Below, piece after piece: positions 34,909 through 49,755 of a stretch of DNA of 64,000 bases. The stretch lies in NCBI RefSeq assembly GCF_041260155.1, contig NC_091942.1:754001-818000 (forward strand). The letters run 5' to 3'. The translations under genes and the position numbers were made by a program. Source of the DNA: Ptychodera flava (lineage: Eukaryota > Hemichordata > Enteropneusta > Ptychoderidae). Position 1 is the first letter of the stretch, and every line of letters starts with the position of its first letter. Below the pieces are notes generated by a model. The model saw nothing but the letters and a program-made list of their open reading frames with translations. It did no database searches and was not told the origin of the DNA.

Positions 34909-37900
34909 AATTAAGATTGCAATTTACAAATCATTTTAAGAGTTGAATACATTTTAGGTGTTCGTGATTGTGACATTTGATAAATGAAGTGCACCGTTCA
35001 ACTGCATCAAATATTTTTTATTGCAGTCAATGAAAACACCAGCTTCTGTTTTCCTTGTGCAAGATTTCACAGGCAAGTTGTTATTGTATCAATGGTTAAG
35101 ATCATGTTACATGTACGAGCGACATCAGCTGTACTCACATGCCTTTTCCTGTTTTGGAATTGCCTTTAATTTGAACGAAAGGTACCGTAATTTGATTATT
35201 ATAAAGTATAAAATGTTTGGAAGGAATTTATTTCCAGAGAGCACACCCAAGGTAATGTCAAGGTCAAGTCAATATACCAAGTTACAGTGTCATGATCTTC
35301 AGACACTTTGTTTGACTTGACATTTTGCCAAATAATAGTAAGGTCTAGGAAAATTCTGCTCTTTAAAGCCTTCATGAAACCATGGAATTTTACATACAGA
35401 AGATCTTGCTTAGAAAATTTGCACACTTTTTCAAAATCAATACTCCTGGAAAATGATCTTTTTAACCCAAAATACTGCTAGAAAAAGTCCTAATTAAGGA
35501 GCACTGTTAATTTACAGACCTTTTGAGTCCCAACATCTTGTTTCATCAGATATCAGGTAAAGTGGTTACCCAAAATTTATGATGATGAGTGTTGCAAGTT
35601 TGTTTTTGTTGCAACTTTGTTTTAATAAATCTATGACATGTCTGAGGTATCTTCTACATGGTCAGATAAATAATATGAATCATATACCAACTCTATGTGG
35701 CTGAAAATGTTGTCTCTTTAAAAGCAAACCTTAAAAAAAATAGATCATTTTGTGGGTGTAACTGGAGAGACTTTTATCAGGTGGGAACTCAGTAAGGCAG
35801 AGTTACTCATATCATTATTGTCTTGAATATAGATTTTTAGGCAGTGTTGACAAAATACAAAAACAAGTATGTTGACTTCAGATCGGACAGGCCTCTGGTA
35901 AGCAGTGGTATTCACCAATAAGTAGGTATGTCTTCTAATGACTTATTGCTATCATATCTGGTAGTGTGGCTGCCAAAGTGGAAGTTGTTGTCAGTCTGAG
36001 TTGTTTGTGGGCACAACTTTAATTCAGGCCTTGTCAAATCTTGATAGAGTGGCAGTTTTGTAAGTGATGCCACCAGTAAGTTTGTTCATTCATGTAACTC
36101 TTTAAAATGTAAGTGATGCACCAGAAGCCATTCTTTCCTCGAACTCTTAAATTTCAAAATACTGCAGGTTTTTGTGTGCTGTTCAAATGATACTTTGGTT
36201 GATGCCCGCAAGCAGCTCAGAAATCTGCAGATTTGGCTAGTTGTGAGTAGGGCGCAGCTGATGGTGAATAATTTAATGTAGGCAAGCAGGAGCAAGGTGA
36301 GATTTTTAACCATTTTAGTTTTGAATGGATTGTAACTTTGATAACATCAAGATTACATATTTCTTCTAAGAGAAATGTAAGGTGTCACCCAAAATCTACT
36401 CTAAGGGTGATTTGAAGTTGTTGTTGTAAATGACATGGTATTGATGTATAGATGAACTTTCTTGTTGACCTTTTGTAAAAGTCATAAAGGACGTATGTCT
36501 CTCTGTCTGCGTTTCATGAACTGAGGTCAGTATTCACCTTTCTGTTGTTGCCAGTTTTCGCAGCACAGTCAATGCTGTTGGACATTTCAAGTCCCCAACT
36601 AAGTTGGTGAAAAGCTGGCCATGTGAATTGTACTTGCTTGACCAACATTCAAGTCACTGAGTCAGTAAAAATTCATTCACTTACTTTTGAGAAACACTGA
36701 CCAAATAAATGGCGTAGCCTTTATTTTAATTCTTTTTAACTGATTTATTCGTGTATTCAGATTAATAAGGTCATCATGAATCAAGGATGTTGCTGTGTGA
36801 AATGTTTACTGGGCACACTGACTTGAGTGTTGACATGAAAAGTGAATATTTGCAATTGAATTCTAACTGTGGTTGTAATTTTCCAATAGGTTAATAATAG
36901 TGACATTGTAAAAAGATTTGTGCTCAAGTGGCTTGTCCCCTTTTCTGTGTTTGTGCTACTTTCCGTAGAACATGAAAAAAAAAAGGCAAGTGTTAAATAA
37001 AGTTATCTTGATAAACATTCAAGTTTTCACAGCATGTTTTTATGCTGTTGGGCCCAAAGTGGTCCCCAACTTCAAGCATGAAAGTTGGTGAATATAAGGC
37101 AATACTGAATAACTCTGGGCCGACAATGATGAATTTCACAAAAAAAACAATCCTAGGGGTTTAGGTACTTCACATATCAGCATAATCCTAGGGGGGCCTG
37201 CTAAAATACCATGGGAAGTCCACAGGGAAAACATGTTTTCATGAGGAAGGTTGAGCCCAGTGTTGTTTTGTTGCGCCAAATATCAAAGTGTACTAGGCAG
37301 AGTGATTGACAGTTCTTTTCATTGCTGAAGTTTGAAATGGTTTGAAATCACATTTCAAAGTCTCAAGAAAACTTTCCCTTTTATGTCCCCGAAAACAATA
37401 TCATTCTGTGGTCATAATATAGTAACCCTTTCACCAGCATGATTTGGCCCAAACCCATTGTTTTCAGTTGCAAGTTTGGATCAGTTTACATGGAAGTGGG
37501 TGTGAAGGTTAAGTCTCACCCTTGAGATTGAATGTAAATATTAATGCAGTTTGTAGAAAATTATTGATGAGGAATTTCCTTCAGCAATGAAAAAAATAAG
37601 AGAACTCCCCAATGCCATCGTTGTTTGCTTGTTTAAATACATCATATAGTACTTGTGTGTTGTGAATGTTGCCAGCTTATTTTCAGGGAATGTTAAAATT
37701 TGTTGTGCACATCACATTTTTCATGACATTACTGTAGTCAATATGTTTTCAATATGGATTTAAACTCACTTTTAGCTGTTCACCAATGTTAATGGAAGTT
37801 ACATTGTAGTATATTGTTCATGAAACGTTTCAGAATGTAAAGATGTCCCTCTAAATCTGATGGTGCTTTTGAACTTCACTCATTGTTTCCATGCATTGTG

Positions 37901-40837
37901 TCTCTGTGGTAATTCATAAACTACCAGTAAAAAGGGAACCAGGATGTGTTTCTTAGAGATTGAAGAGGAAACTGGCTGAATGGAATGTCCTGTCTGGATT
38001 TTTAAGGGACAAATTTGAATACAAAAATTTGAAAGGCAAACAGTGTCATAAAGTTTTCAGTTCAAATAAGGGTGGTTAATTGATCATGGCTTATGCTATT
38101 AAGAAACAAAACAAAACAAGGAAAATGAAACAAAACAAGCATAACTATGCCAAATTCATTGAATACATTGGCTCCATCATTAATGAATGCTGGTTTTTGT
38201 GATGACTAAAGCACAAAGTCAGGGAGATGCACTTACATTGGCAGTTCTTGCATATGCAAACTTGCATGTCCATGTTATACTTTATAATCCATCAACGGTG
38301 TTCTGGCTGGCCGATTCAGCAGTCACATACCACTGCTATGCTTGATCAAACCACAACACTGGTGTTCGCAGAGTTGTGAGGTTTAAATTTACATTGGAGT
38401 GAACCCGGAATGTGACCCGGAAAAAGGGGGTGGGGGGTGGGGGATTTGGAATGCACCAGTAAGCACACGAAGCTGTATTAGGCCGGACATCAGTTGTAGT
38501 GTACATGTATCATCATTTCCTGCCTTATTAATTGTACATGGCCATGTGCTATTTTTAAAACGAGGGACTTGTGTTGTTATGTCATTTGTGTGTGTGTGTG
38601 ATCAGGTGGTGATTTATCTGGAAATGTGACATTACCCTTTCCGTTGTCCTTCACTCTGCCTCATCTATCTCTGTATAGCGTCACAGATTTTATGTTTAAT
38701 TGATAAATGGTATGTCCATTTCACTTTTAAACTTTCATTTGTACTGTTTTAGGTCAATGACAGCTGTTTACAAAAAATCAACAATGAACCACAATAGACC
38801 TCACTTAAAATATTGAAAGTAAAAAAAAGGAGAACTGCTTTTATTTGCTCAGATAAAATGCAAATTTCTCAGGCTTTGAATAAGAAAACAGATGGTATTA
38901 GACTTCAGGAATCTACAAGAAAAAAAAGGCAGGTATTGTTCTTCCATTTCTTTGAAGAATGGAATAGATTTTGTTTCTGAGATATACAGTTCATTATGGA
39001 AATTTTTGTTTGTGTTTGTTTGGGCTTTTATGCACTTTGGAAAGATATCAATCACCAAAGTGAAGCTCAATATCCTATAGTGAATAAGATGTGATAAGTG
39101 ATGAAAACAAAATATAATATGTACTCAAGATATAGAAAACTCTTTTGGTACTTTACTGTGATATCTCTTCCTGATAAAGCTTGAACTCCACCCAAATGTC
39201 TCTTTCTGCTACTGACATGATCAGTCTTTCCAAGTACATTGTATCTTTTCAACATTCACAGATCTCTAATATTCATGCTTCATTATTGAGTGATTGTAGA
39301 CTTGCAAAGAGCATGGCATTGCAATATATCCTTTTAATGATATATTGCTAACGAATTTGGTACTTTTAAGTGGGCCAGTAGTAGTATTAAGTTGTACACA
39401 TTGAGTCCTGGTTGTTGATACTTTCTGAGGTGTAGCTGTTGTATTTTTTCCAGGTCATGAAGAGCTAAATACCTGTGTGACTGTGTTTAACTCGGCTCTT
39501 TTGAGGTATGATACAAAACCCACATGGTTTTGAGTGTTGTTTCTGAAAAATTCTGCACTTTTAGACTTTCACAGCCCATGTATTGCCTCAGCAGTTCAGC
39601 AAGATAACAACTGGCTCAGTAAGCTAACACTCTGAGAAGAAGCTTATTGAATCATGCTGTAGCTTGCTTAATCGATGAGGGCTCATGCATCGGTGACAAT
39701 CAATTTGAGACAGATAGTCTGCAGCCTTGGTCTATACCTCTATTTGCTCCAAATGGTACAACTGGGTAGATTTTAGCATGCCATCACTGTGTTTTCTCCA
39801 GGGGAATTTGTTGCCCTCTGCTTGAAAATTAGGGGGTGGGGAATTTGGTTCCAATAGAGGGGGACTAAAACAAATTATGCAAATTCGAGATATGCAAATG
39901 AAGATTTTTTCATGGTATAAGTAAATTAAGGTTATAGTATTGATCAGTCATCAAATAAAAGGCACTTCTGTTTTTCTTTTTATCCAGTTAATGTTGAATA
40001 TATAACAAGGCCATACAAATTCACACTTCATTCATTTCTGGAAGAAAGCTCTAGTCGATATTCTTCCAGCTGTATACTGTAGGAAGCTTGCATCACTTTA
40101 CTGTGGCTACAGATAGTGGATTACGCCAACTTTGTGATGTTACACCATAGCCCGTTATCGTAAAGTGGAATGCTACTATAAATACTGTGTGTAAATCATC
40201 TCAAACTTCATTGTACAAGGGTGACATGTCAGTCTGTGCTTGTTTTATGGGGGCTTTGGGATGACTGACGTGGCTATCTAAATGTAACACAACATTGCTT
40301 TGATGATGATAAGGTCTTTCTAGCAGGGCTTAGAATGGACCACCTCACTTTCTCTCTGAGTGGTGGTGTGCTACCAAAAATTTAAAAAAGAAAGTGCTTA
40401 AAAACTGCTCCCCTCCCCCCCCCCCCCCACACACACACACATTTGCAAACAAACCAAGGGGGGGAATTTTTTTGAATGCTAAAATGAAGACTGTGCCCAA
40501 TTTGCAACACTTTTCCACTGTAAAGGGTTAAATGAAAATATTTGTTGTATTCTCCCTTGTTAAAGTTGAAGCATTCATTGTAGAATTTATTTATTCATAT
40601 TAAATGTACATACTAAGACCTCACTTGGCAAAGGTGATTTCATAACAAGAGTTCACATTGTTTAACCAGCAGAGTTAAGAAAAGCTATCTTCAGAATAGA
40701 TGTTAATCTTTGAATAATCACTTGCAGTTGTGTTTATAGCCAATAGTCCTGTAACAACTGATTTCAATATATAGAAGTTTCTCATCAGTGATTAGCAGGC
40801 CTTTTCCCAGCTATGCCCTCACCCCCTTTTTAGCTAC
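34909..40837. other. No gene recognised (possible extended 3' UTR)
   Basis: AT-rich DNA without exons or clear repeats until a poly-C/(CA) tract at 40406-40441. It may include a long 3' UTR of ZNF207, but the sequence alone does not show that. Confidence 0.45.
40406..40441 (+). repeat. Poly-C followed by (CA)n
   Basis: A C-rich run passes directly into ACACAC. Low-complexity tract. Confidence 0.85.
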
Positions 40838-42200
40838 TAGAGACTATAGTCTATGGAAGCTATTGGGATGGGTATCCGTCCGGCGTCCGTCTGTATGTAT
40901 GTATGTATGTATATATGTATGTATGTATGTCCGTTTGTGAGGCGTCCGTCCACTCAAATATCTTGAGAACCGCAGTACTTACTGATTTGATATTTGTTGT
41001 GTAGATGAAAAATATGATTTTGAGAAACTATTTTTTTTAATTTTTTGATATTGTTGAAAATAGGCAAATTAATGCCAAAAAAGGTGTTTTTGGTAAAAAA
41101 TCTTCTTCTTCATAACCGCTGGTCAGACAGCTTTGTTATGTGGTATACAGGTCCCTAGGGATAACCCAACTTAGATTTGTTCAAATTGTGATGAAATATG
41201 CAAATGTGTATTTTTAAGGAATTTTTTGTCATTTTTGGTCAAAGTTTGACTTACATTTTATGTAATTCTTGTACTGTATAAACCCTATCAATTCACCCAG
41301 AAAAAAATAATTAATATGATTTTAAATAATTGAATTAATTAGGAAATCATCAAAGCCAAAATAATTTTAGTGTGGAATTATCAGAAAGCTCAACTTTTTT
41401 TGACAGTTCATAGTGAATTGAGGATTAAAACATGTAAAGGCAACTTTCCTGAATCCCAACTTTGATATATTCTGAACCACCATTTATGTTAGGGTGGTCA
41501 AATAAATAGAGATAGAGAAAGTTCTAATTTCCACTTATGGTTGACTTGGTAAGGATAAAATAAGATTACTTTTTGAGGAAAAAAATAGAGTGGTCAATTA
41601 AAAGAGTGGTCAAAGTGATAGGGTTTTTATGGTAAAGCTGGGCTGTAAGATTCCTCATGTGCTATTTATAGCAATTATGCAATCTGTGTAAACAGTGCAA
41701 TGAAAGTGTAACATGATTCCTTATAATGCTTTTGATGACCTTGAACTTCTTAAGTTTCAAACATTTGTCTCTTCAGTGTGCTTTCTCTGAGTACGTACAG
41801 TCTCAACTTATTCAACAGAACTTACTTACAATGTTAATTTGAAAGTTAAAATGTGCTTGGTTAATAGGATGAAAATACTGATATTAAAATATAACAGCTC
41901 AAGATTCTTTATAACCTGACAGATATGCTGTTTTTGTATAACGTAAATCTTGATTTAAGCAAGTTTTGTTTACTTTAATTAGAATGTAATTAACTCTCGT
42001 TTATTTGCTGTTGTAGACTAATATAGTCGGATGAAATATGGAAATCTGTTTTTTACGGAATTTTTTTTTCATTTTTGGTCAGGCCATCCTGAAATGAGCT
42101 ATCAAAGATATCCACCTTCTTCATCAATACATGTGTCACAAAAGGTTATTCTCTACATAACACAGCAGAGCTCTGTCAACTTTTGAGTCGCTTGTTTTTT
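40838..42200 (+). mobile_element. Dispersed repeat, non-coding, ~1.4 kb
   Basis: Begins near TAGCTACTAGAGACTATAGT. A (GTAT)n run with CCGTCCGGCGTCCGTC follows at about 40880-40930. AACCGCTGGTCAG-x-CAGCTTT occurs twice (41116 and 42207). The end is AACACAGCAGAGCTC ... GAGTCGCTTGTT. The terminal 115 bases recur at 44390-44503. No open frame. Left and right limits are inferred only from these shared motifs. Confidence 0.4.
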
Positions 42201-44389
42201 CAAAACCGCTGGTCAGGCAGCTTTAATATTTGGTTTACATGTCCATAGGATGACCTTAGTGAGATAATTTCATACTGTCAGGAAATACTTAATTTTGTAT
42301 CCATGTCTATTGTAGCTTCAGGGACTTTGGCCCTATGTTTTATCTAAAATTGGCACTTACAATAAGAAGCTGTGAAAAGTCAGTTTATAAAGTTTGTTAA
42401 AAAGAATAGAATGAAGTTTAACCGTTTCACCACCATAGTTCAGCTAAAAACCGTTGTTATTAATGGTGATTGCAGACATGTTTACAGGGAGGGAATTGGT
42501 AGGCAACGGGTTAAATTAACTAATTTGTCAAAAATATGTATATTTCATATTTGACTTAGAAAGGTATAAAGCCTTTTCCTAATCAAGATTTCAAAATTTG
42601 TTGGTCATTAACCCTAAAAGAAATTTCACAGTAATATTTGCTCAACGACATCAATGTTGCCTCTTTTCAGATGCCTGACCAGACAGTATTTGAAACCATT
42701 CCATAGATTTCAAGGAACGGCAAGTGCATACTTTTCTTAAATTGTGAAACCAAAGTCTTTGCACTTTCACAGCAAGACTTGCTGTTGGATCCTGTCCCCA
42801 AACTTTAGAGTTTGGTGAAAGTGCCCTCATATTTGTTGTACTTTAATCAGTTGCTGCATTCTGCAAAGTTTCTTTCCCGTGGTACTGTAAAGTGTCACCA
42901 CTAATTTCCCTCCAAAGAAGACAATGACTTTATCAGCGTTTCTAATGATCACGGCAACTTCAGAAGTTTGGAGCCCTAGGCTAACATTGATCCTGTTGTC
43001 CACAACAGGTGTAACATCTGGTGAGTTGCAGTAGTTGTGGCATTTGTTGAAATGGATATGTTGGCCCTTAAGCTGCAGGCCTCTTGAATTGCAAACTGTA
43101 ATCTCAGAGTTGATGCCAGGTCAACATTCCTGGCCTGGTACACTAATATTTCAATTTCAGCTGTGTCAGATCATGGGGATGAAGTGAGTGGATGCCAGTT
43201 TGTGCCCTGAGGATGCAAACATGATTTGATTACAAGTTAACTGGATGTGTGACCAACCATGACCAAACCTGCTGAAAGCAGCAATTCTTTAGTTTCAACC
43301 ATTCTTATCAACCGTGCATTATTAGAAGAGACTGACCAATGTAAATGTTTTGGCATTGGTTTCTGTAATTCTTTTCCAATTTGAATTTGTTTGCTTCTGT
43401 ATTTATTTCATTTATTAGTATTTGTTTCTTTGTTTCATTGTTGAATGAATTAAACTGATGTCTTGCTTTGAAAGTAGTTGTCATAGTGACTTCCTGATCA
43501 GAATGATTGACAGGTGGTGTGTCTTTATGCAATCAAATGTACTTTTTGCCAGTGTTTTGTTGCTTCATGGGTGACAAGGTGTTCTATACCAATGCAGACT
43601 CCCTGACCGCTTGCTTAAAATACATCACGATATAGATATACCTGCTATGGTGTCATACACAAAATAAGCTACCTCGTGGAGCTGGATTTTGCTACTCATT
43701 AGCCAGTTGGCTAGGCAAGTTGTTAATTTCCATCTAAAAACAATTTCACTTCCATGTTGTTGATTTTCCGTAAAATTTCAGTACTAGGATTCTAAAGTCT
43801 GACCATCAGGGATGCAAACTGCTTCTGTGCATTGATTTGACAAACTGCTTTGGAAAATGAAAACTATGAATTGTGTAGACTATGCAGTCATATTCAACCT
43901 GAAACCTTCAATAATTGAACAAAATGAGCTACCAGTGACATAGAAAGCAAACACATCTTGTGATCAAGTCAGGCAAATATGTTACAGGGTGTAACATATA
44001 CATGCACAATTATTTTAATTATCTCGAACATAATTGAAGACTTCCGCACCTAAAGATTCTTAACACGGAAAGAAGCATATTCAAGGAATTAATTTCAAGG
44101 AGAAACCACTTGTTTGTTTGTTTGTTTTCGATATAAAATGTCCCAGTGAAGATAGAAAGTTCTTGTGAGGTATTGCTGCACTTAACCAACAGTTTTATTT
44201 CAAATGAATATGTCTCATCAAAGATGACAAGGAAACCCTCTCATACTATATATTTTCAATTAGCAGAGAATTTAAGTTTAGTATTGTAGCAGTAGTTTAC
44301 TGTAAGGATTAATGGGGAATGATACATTCAAAGTATGATGAAATCATCAATTGCGTATTTTTGCAGCTTATTTTAGCCACTTTTTTCTG
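42201..44389. other. No gene recognised
   Basis: No exon or array. Contains one member (about 43982-44024) of a 43-base sequence repeated at 50433-50471. Confidence 0.45.
43982..44024 (+). repeat. Short dispersed direct repeat, member 1
   Basis: TACAGGGTGTAACATATACA followed by TGCACAATTATTTTAATTAT is found again, essentially unchanged, at 50429-50471 in a SCPEP1 intron. Confidence 0.75.
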
Positions 44390-44503
44390 GCCACTGCATC
44401 GAGCTATCAAAGATTTCCACCCTTCTTCATCAACATGTGTCAAAAATAGTTATTCTCTACGTAAACACAGCGGAGCTATATCGGCCGCTAGGTCGCTTGT
44501 TAT
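44390..44503 (+). repeat. Second copy of the 115-base repeat end
   Basis: GAGCTATCAAAGATTTCCAC ... ACACAGCGGAGCT ... TAGGTCGCTTGTT matches 42090-42200 in the same orientation, with scattered substitutions. Confidence 0.7.
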
Positions 44504-46216
44504 GAAATAGTATTTAAAGAAGGTAATGTGTCAGAAAATTTCACATAGCCACGGTGGAGTTATATAAATTTGGAAATCTTGAAATTGGGGGAAAAGAGAA
44601 GGCAGGAAATCGGGTGATTTTGCATAAATTTACACTTCTCACCCAACGTATGACTGCTTGACAAGCCAAAAGTGAAACCAACCACTATTTTAATCTTGGA
44701 TTAACAATTTACTGAAAATTGAATATTTGAGCAATTACGCTGTTTTTCATACAGTGCCCCCTAAACTGTCAAGAAATAACAATGATGTTTCTGGCCTGTT
44801 CAAATAATTTTACATTTAAAGATATGCGAATAGGCTGGAGAACATCTATGGCTAACTCCTGATAAACTGAATGAATGAAGAGGACTACAAAGTTGTAGGA
44901 TATTTGAAGATCATGTTATAGAGATTTCATGATTTCAAAGTGTATTGAAATGGTTCTCAGACGCTATAAAGGAGCAGGTTTTTACTTGAACACTCTTCAA
45001 AAGGAGAACAAAGGGCCAATACCTTTTAATAGGTATATATAGACCATGTCAATAAACACAACTGATGAAACAATCTGGTATTGGAGACTGCCTCTTTTAC
45101 ATGACATTTACACAGACTGCTTCCAAAGAAACCAGCTTGAGGCTTATTTTACTGCCTGCTAATGTGTAATTATCTACAAAATACCCCACTGTGCTTGACA
45201 GAGACAGCCTTTCATGTTTGATGTATATTTATGAGATGCATATTTATGTTTCATACATGTTTACTGCTGGTGCAATTCTTATCTGAATTTACAGCTGTAG
45301 GATGCACAAAATGCAGACTTTGGATGTATGTATGGTACAATACACGAATGCTTGGTTTCAGAGAAAAACGTTTAGACCAACAGTAAGAAATTGGCTCCAA
45401 ATTTAAGTATGTAAAACCCATCATCTGGACTTGGAGGGGCCTATGAGCCATCGTGCACTTGAATGAAGTCATGTCTTGGAAATTAAAGGTCAAACCATGT
45501 ACAAATGTTACCTTAATTTGTACAAATTTTGGTCATGCCATCCCTCGAATGCATTGTACAATAAACTGAATCGATTGGACCAGTAGTTTTGAAGTTAATA
45601 ACATTGTAGAGTTTATTTCTTTCCTCCCCATAGTTTTGGAAATTGCACTTAATTTCAACAGTCTCAACTGCAACTCATGATGTATCTAAACATCCAATAC
45701 CAAGCTGATATGAGTAAGTGGTTCGCAGACTTTTCAGTGTGTATAGGGCCGGACATACACACTTTTCCAACCAATACGATGAGGATAAGTTCCGCATTGC
45801 CGTACCTACACATACTATTAATGAGAGCTGCTATAAACATAGAAAGGTGCAGGTCTCTGTACAAGTAATGTCCATTCTTATGATGTCACATATATTTATA
45901 ACTGTTGGCATATCCGGTTTTGCCAATTCGATTGGTTGATGAACCATGATTTCGTTCACGCCAACACCATCGAGAAAACTGAATTTCAAAACTGGTTACA
46001 TTCGTACAAAGAGATATTGCCAAAATGGCCATTGGTTCTAGGGTGTCTTGCCCACCACACTCATCAATTCTACATGCAGCCAACTTTCTCTGAGTAATAA
46101 TTGTTTATTGAAAAATGAACTTCCTGTTCAATAAATCAAACCTTTACAGCAAATCATAAAATAATCCCCTCACGGGATGGCGTAACTCCTACACCTTTGG
46201 ATTTGAAGCTTACTCA
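44504..46216. other. No gene recognised
   Basis: AT-rich, no convincing exon in either strand and no repeat that I can define. Confidence 0.45.
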
Positions 46217-46330
46217 GACTGTAGACGTGTCGTTCTTTCTTACCATCTCTGCATATGTAGTGTCTATTCATTGACTGTAGACGTGTCGTTCTTTCTTACC
46301 GTCTCTGTATATGTAGTGTCTACTCATTGA
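46217..46330 (+). repeat. 56-base tandem duplication
   Basis: GACTGTAGACGTGTCGTTCT starts at 46217 and again at 46273. The two units differ at about four positions. Confidence 0.88.
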
Positions 46331-46420
46331 CAGGGTTCTCTGATTACTATTTCTTTAATACTCCTCCACGTCACATCTGTGTATTTTTTTTTTGTTTTAA
46401 AAGAAGAATGAAAGTGTAAA

Positions 46421-46623
46421 CACGATTGGAACTAATTTGGGATAATTGGATGGTAAAGTAATGCCGATTTAATCTACAAATGTAATCTCATCTGCTTTTC
46501 TTTTTACATTACACACTTGTTTTTTATGAATAATTTTTATTATGTCAACATTCAACTATCTTGCACTTTTGAGAAATTTAAAAAATATGAAAATCTAATT
46601 ATCCCAAATTAGTTCCAATCGTG
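46421..46623 (+). mobile_element. MITE family 1, copy A
   Basis: 203 bases beginning CACGATTGGAACTAATTTGG and ending with the exact inverse, about 27 bases of perfect terminal inverted repeat. No coding. Two relatives lie at 48951-49155 and 55356-55549. A target duplication is not obvious (possibly TGTA). Confidence 0.88.
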
Positions 46624-47265
46624 ATGTACAGTAATTTACTCGTCTTGCAAAGCTGTCCCTGTCTGTGGTCCTTCCACACTGGTAGCATGCGCATGTGGGA
46701 CAGAGTTGAACTTTTACATAGATTGTTGGAAGCTTCATTGCTGATCTTTTTTTGATCTATGGCCACATTTGAAGCCTGTAGAGCGAATGAAATTATATTT
46801 GCTCCGGGATTTGCTCCGCAGAGTTAACACCCGTTACACAGGGCATAGCGACCACTTTGAATTTTAAGTATGGGTACATTTTTTGTTGCTCCGAATTTAC
46901 TTCTCTGATCTCAAAATGTGCATGGATATCCCTGACTTAATCAGAAAGAATATTTTAAATATTCCTCGAGCGACGTGTAGGCAAAAGTTTTAAACTTCCA
47001 GTGTTTGAGGTGAGTATCACCGCGTAAGAATGATCGTTTACGAAATTCGTTGAATTCTCTTCTTTGGTAGGCAAGTCTCGTGCTCATGGGCCTATACTTT
47101 GTGGTATTGTAGCAGGTAAACCATTTATCAGTACTCGTAAATCAAAACAACAACACTCCTTAAAATAATTGAACAAACTTAACACAATGCAATGCCTAGG
47201 CTTATTATCAGAGTCCGTATATAAAAATGTAGAATCTTTTATCATAATTTCAACAAAATAAGTCC
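46624..47265. other. 3' flank of SCPEP1
   Basis: No coding seen. This is the likely 3' UTR and downstream region of the minus-strand carboxypeptidase. The nearest AATAAA on the minus strand that I noticed is at 46104-46109, beyond MITE copy A. Confidence 0.4.
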
Positions 47266-49676
47266 TTAATTGGACCCCGTGACCATAGACATCATTTTCA
47301 ATGCCATATCACCAGCATCTGACGGAACCTGCCACGAAAAGGGAAAACTCTGATTAGCTTTGCAAGTTACCGAATGGTTATAATCTCAGAATGCTATCGA
47401 CATGAATACGTATTTTAATGGTATGTACGTGGTTTTGTGATTATGCTTCAGCTTCATGAAGGACAAATCTGTTTTTCAATCAAGTGTTTCTCTCAAATGC
47501 TAAGGAAATCACTGGAAAGGATGGCTTCATTTTAATTTAAAAGAGAATTTCCTTCATGGACTTACCATGTGACCTGCTTTCAATATCCAGTAAAATGAGA
47601 AGGTTTTGTAAGACTTCATGAATGCTGCTGTGTCTCCAGGCCGCCAATCCACATAGAGTGCCTTACGACGGGTGTTGTTGAAGCCGCTAAGTCCATCCCA
47701 TTTGAGTTTCTGTACCCAAGCCTCTGTGCCTAAAGGGAGCAGTAACAGTGAAACCAGAACCACTTGTTTTCAGATTTACAACGTCAAGATCATATTTCTA
47801 TGCATACGACAAAAACTTGTAAGAATATGACTAGATGTTTGACATGTTTACTTATGTTCCTTAAAGTATTAGTGCCCCGCATCAGACTTTCCAAAAATAA
47901 CATTAGACACCAGGGATCCATTCAACATTTAGGAAAACCTTGCAGACCACCTCTAGGCTTCATGAATACCATTGCACGTCCGGGACACAAAGTTATACTA
48001 TTTTAATTACCCAAAATGACCAAAGGAACATCATTTAATGTGAGTTGAAATCTGCCTCCTTATCTATGCAACAATCGCAATGCCTTCAAATACTTAAAAG
48101 GTTTTTATGCAGTATAGAATTCTACACTGTAATGTTTATCGTCAAATATTGAATGGTGTGACATGTACAGACGTAGTGTCGATTCAAAATGTCTATTTTT
48201 ATCCGACATTTTGACGGCTTAAATCTTAGTAATTTAGGAAAGAGAATAATTTTGTAAAAGACCTTGGTGTATTTTTGATTGAGGAAACTATACTGAAGTA
48301 TGCATATTAATCACATGGTTTCAAAGGCTTTTAAAATGCTTGGATTTATAAAGCGTCCTTGTAAATATTTTAACAGTATCAAAGTTTTATCATAAGAGTT
48401 TTGTATGTCTCGTTTGTCAGAAGCCAGGTTGAATATTGTTCATCAATCTGCCCCCCCCCCCCCCCCCCCATCAATCATATTTAATACGGAAACTGGATAG
48501 AGTCCAAATCAAATTTATCAAATATTTTGAAACACTCTTTTTATCAAGATCTCAGACCTATTTTAACTCCATCTGTAACATGCAAACTTTAGATATCTTT
48601 AATAACTATAATTTCCGATATGCATTATGCAAGATGCTTTTTACTGAACAATTCCTAATTGTTTTATTTTGAGTGGATTTCTTTGTCTGTTTGTAATGGT
48701 TCTGCTGATTTTTTACGTGAAATGTCCTGTTCGTCTTTTGTTTCTCGTAGTTATATACTTTGTATCATATTTTATTTCAAACAAACCTGTTATTGTAGCA
48801 ACCTGTTGGTTCATGAGTAAATAAATAAATAAATAAATAAATTATGAAGGCTATTGTTTTATTTACGACATCGTAATCTGTGTTTGTATGTACTATTTCT
48901 ACTATAGCATTTATATTTGTTTTTCTTTCCAAAATTAAATTATAACTGTTCACATGATATAGAACTACTTTGGGATAATTAGATAGTGTAGTAATCATAA
49001 TTTAAGCTCATCTACTTTTGTTTTTCTGGGATACACTCGTATTTATGAATTATTTGTAATATTGCAACTTTCAGCTAAGGGGGCACTTAACACTTTTGAT
49101 AAATTTGAACAATTTTATTGAAAGATCCAATTCTCCCAGATTAGTTCCAATCCTGTTAAATGGAACCTGTAATTTGGGTAATCTATGATTAAGGTGAATA
49201 AATAAAAATAAATAAATAAATAAATACAGTGGATTTTTGCCTGAAAATAAACCCATCAATGACTTACCGAGGGTATCAACAATTAGATCAAGTTGTCCAT
49301 TGTAGACAACGATGGACAGGTTGGTTGTTGACAATAGCTGATCAACTGAAAATACATCATGCAGAAGATAGCATGAATAGAGGTTACATTCATACATACA
49401 TACATATTCTGGGTTCGAAGGAAAGCGGGGCAGTTTCCTGCTCGCCTTTTTTTGTAAGTTGGCGCCAAATTTTTTTTTAACTTTTACACGTTTTCCAGTC
49501 TCTGTATGATTCAATCTATTTTAACATGTGTATTTTACTTTAAGTTTGTCATTGTTATTTTATTTCAGATTGTTTTAACCTTGATAAAGTGGGATTAAGC
49601 CCACCAAGCGTCGGTGTAATAAATTTTATAAATGAAGAGCTTGGTGTCCTGAGTTGGTGCGTCTTGACCTGCTTTG

Positions 49677-49755
<79 letters not shown>

